From contig NZ_CP133784.1 of the NCBI RefSeq assembly GCF_034353875.1, forward strand, positions 2,356,001-2,420,000: a stretch of 64,000 nt of DNA, written 5' to 3'. Below, one piece after another: positions 58,496 through 64,000 of this stretch. The notes below the pieces were generated by a model. That model did not search any database and had not been told where the DNA came from. It saw only the letters and a program-made list of their open reading frames with translations. Source of the DNA: Pseudomonas sp. MH9.2. Its GTDB lineage: Bacteria > Pseudomonadota > Gammaproteobacteria > Pseudomonadales > Pseudomonadaceae. Each line of letters begins with the position of its first letter. Within the stretch, counting starts at the first letter, position 1. The position numbers and the translations under genes were made by a program.

Positions 58496-59482
58496 TTAAG
58501 CCATCTCAACTCGCGCAAACCCCGTACGGATTTTCTCTTCCGGCAAGTCATCGGCAATGAACACAATCACGCTTTCGCGCTTTTCGTCTTCAGCCCACTC
58601 CGTGTCCCAGTCAAAGCCATACAACTTCAGCACGCCTTGAAACACCATGCGTCGGGGTTCGTTGGCGATGTTGAGGACGCCTTTGTAGCGCAGCAGTTGT
58701 TTGCCGTGGTCTTCCAGCAGTTCATTCATGAACTCGCTGAGCTTGTCGATATCCAGCGGTTTGTCGGTGCGCAGAACGAGGCTGGTGATGCGGTCAATGT
58801 TGCCTGCGCTGCTCACTGGTTTCAGCGGACGCAGCATCATGCCGCCGCCAACGTCAGCGTTGAGGTTGAAACCGCGCACGTCCAGCAATTCAGCCAGATC
58901 AATATTGCCGTGTTCAACCACTCGAATCGGAGCGCGACGGTTGATCCGGGTCAGCCGTTCGCTCAGGGCATTAAAAGCGGCGTCATCCACCAAATCGCGC
59001 TTGCTCACCAACAGGCGATCAGCGAAACCGATTTGCGCCTGGGCGATGGTTTGGGTCAGGTGCTGCTCGGCATGGGCCGCGTCGACCAAGGTGATGATGC
59101 CGTCGAGGAGGTAGCGCTCGCGCAACTCCTCGTCAATGAAGAAGGTTTGCGCCACCGGTGCCGGATCAGCCAGCCCGGTGCATTCAATCACCAGACGGTC
59201 AAAGGCAATCTCACCGCTGTCGAGCCGCTCAAGCAGCAAGTACAAAGCCTTGGTCAAATCGGTGTGAATGGTGCAGCACACGCAGCCATTGGACAGGGTC
59301 ATGACCTGTACGGGCTCGGTGCCAAGCAATTGGGTGTCGATCCCGGCATCGCTGAATTCGTTCTCGATGACGGCGATTTTCAGGCCGTGTTCAGCCTTGA
59401 GCAAATGACGCAGCAAGGTGGTTTTGCCGGCGCCGAGAAAGCCACTGAGTACAGTGACCGGAATGGGTTGCGAAACAGTCAT
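58496..59482 (-). CDS. yjiA: COG0523 GTPase YjiA (CobW-like metallochaperone)
   Basis: 328-residue G3E-family P-loop GTPase with GFLGAGKTTLL, the metal-binding GCVCCT motif (CxCC type), ECTGLADP, SKRD and the C-terminal CobW_C domain. Members pass zinc, cobalt or other metals; the E. coli orthologue binds transition metals. Last gene of cstA-ybdD-yjiA, an order also seen in E. coli (btsT-yjiX-yjiA). ATG chosen for CAGGAG upstream. Confidence 0.93.
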   Translation of the reverse strand: MTVSQPIPVTVLSGFLGAGKTTLLRHLLKAEHGLKIAVIENEFSDAGIDTQLLGTEPVQVMTLSNGCVCCTIHTDLTKALYLLLERLDSGEIAFDRLVIECTGLADPAPVAQTFFIDEELRERYLLDGIITLVDAAHAEQHLTQTIAQAQIGFADRLLVSKRDLVDDAAFNALSERLTRINRRAPIRVVEHGNIDLAELLDVRGFNLNADVGGGMMLRPLKPVSSAGNIDRITSLVLRTDKPLDIDKLSEFMNELLEDHGKQLLRYKGVLNIANEPRRMVFQGVLKLYGFDWDTEWAEDEKRESVIVFIADDLPEEKIRTGFARVEMA

Positions 59483-59586
59483 GCGTACTCCTGCGTTTAA
59501 ATGCGCTTCATAACCAGACCCCATAAACGAAAACGCGCCACGACTGGCGTGGCGCGCGGGATCAGAGATGACTATCCATCAGAGGC

Positions 59587-59784
59587 TCAGCAGCATTTCG
59601 GGCCACCTTTGCCGCCGTAACGAGCCTCCTGGCGTTCACGAAAGAACGCTTCGTAGGTCATCACCGGCTTGTCCGGGTGCCTGATCTGCATATGCTCGAC
59701 GTAATTATCGTAGTCAGGCATCCCCACCATCAGGCGCGCGGCCTGGCCGAGGTATTTCCCGAGGCGACTCAGGTCATTGAACAT
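59587..59784 (-). CDS. ybdD: YbdD/YjiX family small protein (DUF466)
   Basis: 65-residue cytosolic protein ending GGPKCC. Family members follow CstA or BtsT peptide/pyruvate transporters and are required for their activity in some bacteria. The C-terminal double Cys is conserved in relatives and could bind metal, which fits the COG0523 GTPase encoded next. ATG with GGAGG 8 nt upstream was chosen over the TTG two codons earlier. Confidence 0.9.
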   Translation of the reverse strand: MFNDLSRLGKYLGQAARLMVGMPDYDNYVEHMQIRHPDKPVMTYEAFFRERQEARYGGKGGPKCC

Positions 59785-59811
59785 GTGCAATTCCTCCGTT
59801 GAAGCCCGGGT

Positions 59812-61881
59812 TCATCGTGCGTTCGGCAGCGCCTGGAAAGGCGCCTCTTTGTCCGTACGCCCTTTGGTGCCCCATGCTGCCACACCGACCTTGATCGCAT
59901 AGAACAGGATCGCGAACACCACCACCATGAACAGCGCGGTCAGGGTAGCGTTGGTGTAGGCGTTGAAAATCACGTGCTGCATCTGATCAATGCTGTTAGC
60001 CGGAGCCAACACCTGACCCGCGTCCAGGGCTGTACGGTACTTGGTCGCCAGTGCCAGAAAACCAACCGCAGGGCTCGGGTCGAACAGCTTGATGTAGCCG
60101 GCGGTGGTGGTGCAGATCAGCAGCCACACCGCTGGCAGCATGGTGACCCAAATGTAGCGTTGGCGCTTCATTTTGATCAGCACAACAGTAGCGAGCATCA
60201 GCGCGATACCGGCCAGCATCTGGTTGGAGATACCGAACAATGGCCACAAGGTGTTGATCCCGCCCAATGGGTCGATCACGCCTTGATAGAGCAAGTAGCC
60301 CCACATCGCGACGCAGCCTGCGGTGGCGATCAGGTTGGCAGGCCATGAATCCGTGCGCTTGAGCGACGGCACAAAAGTACCCAGCAAATCCTGGAGCATG
60401 AAACGACCGGCTCGGGTCCCCGCATCCACGGCGGTGAGAATGAACAGCGCCTCGAACAAAATCGCGAAGTGGTACCAGAACGCCATGGTGTCTTTGCCCG
60501 GCAGTACCTGGTGCAGGATCTGCGCGATACCGACCGCCAGGGTCGGCGCACCGCCAGCACGGGCCAGCACAGTGGTTTCACCGATGTCTTTAGCCACCGC
60601 AATCAGCGCGTCCGGGGTAATGGCAAAGCCCCAACTGCTGACGGTTTGCGCAACCGTGACCGCGTCGCTGCCGACAATCGCTGCAGGGCTGTTCATCGCG
60701 AAATACACGCCCGGATCAATCACCGAAGCCGCCACCATGGCCATGATCGCCACGAAGGACTCCATGAGCATCGCGCCGTAGCCGATGTAACGGGAGTGGG
60801 CTTCGCTCTCTAGCAGCTTCGGCGTGGTACCCGACGCAATCAACGCGTGGAACCCGGACACCGCACCGCAGGCAATGGTAATGAACAGGAAGGGAAACAG
60901 CGCGCCTTTCCAGACCGGACCGGTGCCGTCGGTAAACTGAGTCAGCGCAGGCATTTTCAACTCAGGCGCAATGATCAGGATGCCAATCGCCAAGGCGAGG
61001 ATGGTGCCGATTTTCAGGAACGTCGACAGGTAATCCCGGGGTGCCAGCAACAGCCAGACCGGCAGTACCGCCGCGACGAAGCCATAACCGACCAGCATCC
61101 AGGTGATTTGTATGCCGGTGAAGGTGAAGGCCTTGGCCCAGACCGGGTCCGCAGCAATCTGCCCGCCGGTCCAGATCGACGCCAGCAGCAGAATCACACC
61201 CACCAATGAGATCTCGCCAATGCGACCCGGACGGATGTAGCGCATGTAGACACCCATGAACATCGCAATCGGGATCGTCGCCAGCACCGTGAACATACCC
61301 CACGGGCTACCCGCCAGCGCTTTAACCACGATCAGTGCCAACACCGCGAGGATGATGATCATGATCAGGAAGCAACCGAACAAGGCGATAGTGCCGGGCA
61401 CACGGCCCATTTCTTCACGCACCATCTCGCCCAGGGAGCGACCGTTGCGCCGGGTGGACAGGAACAGAATCATGAAATCCTGCACCGCACCGGCGAACAC
61501 CACACCGGCAATCAGCCAGAGCGTACCGGGCAGATACCCCATCTGCGCCGCAAGCACCGGGCCGACCAGAGGACCGGCGCCAGCGATGGCGGCAAAGTGG
61601 TGACCAAAAAGAATATGTTTGTTGGTCGGCACATAGTCCAGACCATCGTTATTGAGGACCGCAGGGGTGGCGCGATTAGGGTCCAGCTGCATCACTTTGG
61701 TGGCGATGAACAGGCTGTAATAACGGTAAGCAACCAGATAAATCGCGATAGACGCGACCACGATCCAGAGTGCATTGATGGCTTCACCGCGACGTAAAGC
61801 CACGACCCCCAAGGCAAACGCCCCAACAACTGCAAGGATCAGCCAGGGCACATGACGCAGCAGGCTAGTATTGGTTTTCAT
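59812..61881 (-). CDS. cstA: CstA/BtsT family carbon-starvation transporter
   Basis: 689-residue inner-membrane protein with about 16-18 hydrophobic segments, of the CstA family that imports pyruvate (BtsT) or peptides. Family features include LFGHHFAAIAGAGPLVGPVLAAQMG in the first third and the GFHALIASGTTPK region. The substrate cannot be told from sequence; the following ybdD and yjiA suggest the BtsT (yjiY) subtype. First gene of the operon. Confidence 0.93.
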   Translation of the reverse strand: MKTNTSLLRHVPWLILAVVGAFALGVVALRRGEAINALWIVVASIAIYLVAYRYYSLFIATKVMQLDPNRATPAVLNNDGLDYVPTNKHILFGHHFAAIAGAGPLVGPVLAAQMGYLPGTLWLIAGVVFAGAVQDFMILFLSTRRNGRSLGEMVREEMGRVPGTIALFGCFLIMIIILAVLALIVVKALAGSPWGMFTVLATIPIAMFMGVYMRYIRPGRIGEISLVGVILLLASIWTGGQIAADPVWAKAFTFTGIQITWMLVGYGFVAAVLPVWLLLAPRDYLSTFLKIGTILALAIGILIIAPELKMPALTQFTDGTGPVWKGALFPFLFITIACGAVSGFHALIASGTTPKLLESEAHSRYIGYGAMLMESFVAIMAMVAASVIDPGVYFAMNSPAAIVGSDAVTVAQTVSSWGFAITPDALIAVAKDIGETTVLARAGGAPTLAVGIAQILHQVLPGKDTMAFWYHFAILFEALFILTAVDAGTRAGRFMLQDLLGTFVPSLKRTDSWPANLIATAGCVAMWGYLLYQGVIDPLGGINTLWPLFGISNQMLAGIALMLATVVLIKMKRQRYIWVTMLPAVWLLICTTTAGYIKLFDPSPAVGFLALATKYRTALDAGQVLAPANSIDQMQHVIFNAYTNATLTALFMVVVFAILFYAIKVGVAAWGTKGRTDKEAPFQALPNAR

Positions 61882-62084
61882 TTTTTTTATTTTCCAGCGA
61901 GTGATCTAGGAACAGACCTCCGAGTTTAGACTCAACAGCGCGAAAGGCCACCCCCCGAACAGGGTCCTGCGCGGGTTTTCGGCGACGAAAGACCAAGAAC
62001 GGGTCGCAATCAACCTGCGGGGAAAATGTCGGCAGGTACAGGTCGGTTTATGAAGCTATAGTCAGCGCTTCAGAGGGTGAAACC

Positions 62085-62453
62085 ATGACCGAATCCAACG
62101 CAGAGCGTCGACGCTTCAAACGCATCGCCTTCGACGCCAAAACCGAACTCAGCCAAGGCCCGAACCGCTGGCCGGTTCGGCTGCTTGACCTGTCCCTCAA
62201 AGGCCTGCTCATCCAACGCCCAACCCCATGGCTCGGCAACCCGGATCAACCCTTCGCCGTCGACATCCACCTGAGCGAAGACGTCGATGTGCGCATGGAC
62301 GTCCAACTGACCCACGAAGACAATCAACAACTGGGGTTTGTTTGTTTGCATATCGGGCTGGAGTCGATCAGCCACCTGCGCCGTTTGATCGAACTGAACC
62401 TGGGGGATATGCAGGAGCTGGAGAGAGAGATAAAGGCGTTGGTTGAGGGTTGA
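62085..62453 (+). CDS. mapZ: PilZ domain c-di-GMP receptor (MapZ-like)
   Basis: 122-residue single PilZ domain with the RRRFKR binding motif (near 9-14) and the DLSLKG motif (about 38-43), both needed for c-di-GMP. Length and position next to the cstA region match P. aeruginosa PA4608 (MapZ), which binds the chemotaxis methyltransferase CheR1 and inhibits it with c-di-GMP. A MorA-type enzyme lies about 5 kb away in the same window. Orthology is inferred from synteny and motif. Confidence 0.85.
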   Translation: MTESNAERRRFKRIAFDAKTELSQGPNRWPVRLLDLSLKGLLIQRPTPWLGNPDQPFAVDIHLSEDVDVRMDVQLTHEDNQQLGFVCLHIGLESISHLRRLIELNLGDMQELEREIKALVEG

Positions 62454-62523
62454 GGTACCACTTCAAAGCACCTCAACTCCTCGCTGATGATTAGCACCCA
62501 CCGAGGCGGGCCCCATCCCTTTT

Positions 62524-63180
62524 TCAGTCGGTGCCAAACTTCGGCGAACGCGGCCCGTATAGGAGACCTGCGTTGTGCCCAGCGGACAATAGGCGCTGGC
62601 TTGTAATGCCAGCAATGGGATGGCTGGCGTCCGTCGAGCTGTTGATAATCTGTTTCACCGCAGCCGTGATCAACATACCGACTAGTCCGCCGCCGCTATT
62701 ATTATTGCCTTCATCGCTCGACGCAGTTGCAGTCCCGGTCCAAAGCGTCGTTCCGGTTTTTAGGTCCACAAGCTTCGCGGTCGCCGTTACGACCGTCTGA
62801 CTGCTGATCACTATATAGCTAGTGCCATACTTGATGACGGAGATATACAGGGCTGCGTCAGCACCAAAAATCTCCCTCAGCTTGGCAGGCGCCACTTGAT
62901 GAATATCATTTGGTGTGGTCAGGCCATTATGCCGGAACGTTTCATCCACCAGCGCCACCGGCATCACATAATACCCAGCCTCGGCCAACGGATACGTGAT
63001 CTGCGACAGCATGCTGTAGGTGGCCTTTACATCCGGCGACTCATTCAGCGGTGGCAATACCACAATGCTACTCGGCCGGCTCTGCTTGAATGCCGAGTAA
63101 TCAATTGTTTTCTGGGGCGCACAGCCAGCGACCACGGCCACGACCCATAAACCGATACACAACTTGAGAAATCGCGACAT
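62524..63180 (-). CDS. Putative lipoprotein, DUF799 (GNA1162-like) family
   Basis: 218 residues with a signal peptide and lipobox VVAGC (Cys near 20), then a TolB-like N-terminal fold of the DUF799 family, known structurally from Neisseria GNA1162. It has SIVVLPPLNES, a long middle domain, and a glycine-rich loop (NNNSGGGLVGM) before a C-terminal helix. A GTG one codon earlier is possible. Last gene of a CsgG-DUF4810-DUF799 operon, 5 bp after the previous stop. Confidence 0.85.
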   Translation of the reverse strand: MSRFLKLCIGLWVVAVVAGCAPQKTIDYSAFKQSRPSSIVVLPPLNESPDVKATYSMLSQITYPLAEAGYYVMPVALVDETFRHNGLTTPNDIHQVAPAKLREIFGADAALYISVIKYGTSYIVISSQTVVTATAKLVDLKTGTTLWTGTATASSDEGNNNSGGGLVGMLITAAVKQIINSSTDASHPIAGITSQRLLSAGHNAGLLYGPRSPKFGTD

Positions 63181-63185
63181 CACGT

Positions 63186-63551
63186 CTAGCTTCCTTTCTT
63201 AGCATTCTTCAGCAAAAAATCCATGTACGTTGCCGATTCCGGGAACAGTACTTTCTCGGTCCGAAACTCTTGCACCATCTGATCATCTTTACCGACGCTC
63301 AGGTACAGCAGCCCCAACTGCGCGTGATAACCAGGCGGCGCCAAACTGTTGGTCGAACGGATCTTTTGTATGTCCCGTTCCAATGCTTCAATCTGGGCTT
63401 CTTTAGGGTCCCCTTCAAAGTATTGATACACCTGCGGCTGGTAGCTTTCCCACTGGTATAACGTTTTCGGTGCCGGCACGCATCCCGCCAACAAACCACT
63501 GCCCATTACCCCGGCAACCATCACGCCCCACGACACAAACACCTTGCCCAT
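63186..63551 (-). CDS. Putative lipoprotein, DUF4810 family
   Basis: 121 residues with signal peptide and lipobox LLAGC (Cys about 24), then a short TPR-like helical domain (PPGYHAQLGLLYLSVGKDD, EFRTEKVLFPES). The start was chosen at the second ATG because AAGG lies directly before the first. It is the middle gene of the lipoprotein operon, 32 bp after the CsgG-family gene. Confidence 0.83.
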   Translation of the reverse strand: MGKVFVSWGVMVAGVMGSGLLAGCVPAPKTLYQWESYQPQVYQYFEGDPKEAQIEALERDIQKIRSTNSLAPPGYHAQLGLLYLSVGKDDQMVQEFRTEKVLFPESATYMDFLLKNAKKGS

Positions 63552-63583
63552 AACTTTCATCCTTGTTGTTGCCCGTTACTGGT

Positions 63584-64000
63584 TTACTGGTTTCCTGGTT
63601 TCCAGGCGCCATTGTCGAGTGCATTGACCAGGTTGTTCACTGCCTCACGCATAGCAAGATCGAGAACCTTTCCGTTGAGAGTCGAGTCATAGCTGGCGGT
63701 GCTGCCGAAGCCAATAATCTCGCGGTTCGACAGCTCATACTCACCCGCGCCCTGGCTGGAGAACACCACCTCAGACGTAGAAATATTGACGATATTCAGC
63801 GCGACCTTGGCGTAAGCCACCTGCGACTTGCCACGCCCGAGGAGACCGAAGAGTTGGCGGTCGCCCGTTTCCTTACGGCCAAACTCAGTGACATCCCCGG
63901 TCACGACATAATCAGCGCCCTTGAGCCGCTGCGCTTGGCCCTTGATCAGGGCTTCTTGCTGGATTTCGCCCATGTTGTCGCGATCAAGCACATTGAAGTG
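63584..64000 (-). CDS. CsgG/HfaB family lipoprotein, partial (5' end beyond window)
   Basis: The visible C-terminal 138 residues run open to the window edge. They include QQEALIKGQAQRLKGADYVV, TGDVTEFGR, AYAKVALNIVNISTSEVVFS and the C-terminal LAMREAVNNLVNALDNG helix, features of the CsgG/HfaB family, some members of which form outer-membrane secretion pores. The signal peptide and pore region lie outside the window. First gene of the lipoprotein operon as seen here. Confidence 0.8.
   Translation of the reverse strand, partial: HFNVLDRDNMGEIQQEALIKGQAQRLKGADYVVTGDVTEFGRKETGDRQLFGLLGRGKSQVAYAKVALNIVNISTSEVVFSSQGAGEYELSNREIIGFGSTASYDSTLNGKVLDLAMREAVNNLVNALDNGAWKPGNQ

Overview
This 64-kb window is ordinary chromosomal core of a Pseudomonas species, most likely of the P. 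fluorescens group and not P. aeruginosa. The basis is moderate GC content, typical Pseudomonas proteins (PP0621, DUF1780, DUF3094 and DUF6482 families), REP-like repeats of the fluorescens type, and a gene order that, from memory, follows the P. aeruginosa PA4525-PA4608 region almost gene for gene. I see no prophage, insertion sequence, CRISPR array, integrase, toxin-antitoxin pair or biosynthetic cluster.

Layout. 1-5465: the 5' end of a tRNA, pilA with a sigma-54 promoter, and the divergent pilB-pilC-pilD-coaE-yacG operon. 5466-12250: a CbiM-like membrane protein and its exported partner, a DUF393 protein divergent from folE across a shared regulatory region, a glutamine-synthetase-like gene with its HTH-cupin regulator, and a DUF1780-MOSC-DUF3094 group. 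12255-17384: four tRNA genes, clpB with a heat-shock-type promoter, pgeF and rluD. 17534-29491: bamD, the pilS-pilR two-component system, thiO, the minor pilin operon fimU-pilV-pilW-pilX-pilY1-pilE and a lone fimT. 29495-43063: ispH, fkpB, lspA, ileS, ribF, murJ, rpsT, creA, proB, obgE, rpmA, rplU, ispB and a small iron-regulated gene. 43153-52718: fklB, small conserved genes, a Lon-like protease, DUF3015 and DUF4105 proteins, a GreA/GreB-like factor and ettA. 53104-64000: a MorA-type GGDEF/EAL protein, glyA, a yjiA-ybdD-cstA/btsT operon, a MapZ-like PilZ protein, and a lipoprotein operon (CsgG family, DUF4810, DUF799) running off the right edge.

How the genes work together. Most of the type IV pilus assembly set is here: major pilin, extension ATPase, platform, prepilin peptidase, minor pilins, tip adhesin and the PilSR regulators. 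The visible -24/-12 promoter of pilA is the expected PilR target. Two c-di-GMP proteins, MorA-type and MapZ-like, lie near the end. Other readable control signals are a sigma-32-like clpB promoter, a Fur box before the small gene at 42821, tandem palindromes before the HTH-cupin regulator, and TTGTACA elements between the DUF393 gene and folE.

The most useful follow-ups are the lipoprotein trio at the right edge, the TTGTACA regulatory region, the tandem palindromic operators, the reversed minor pilin block, and the divergent pilin-like proteins. I found no convincing wholly new system.
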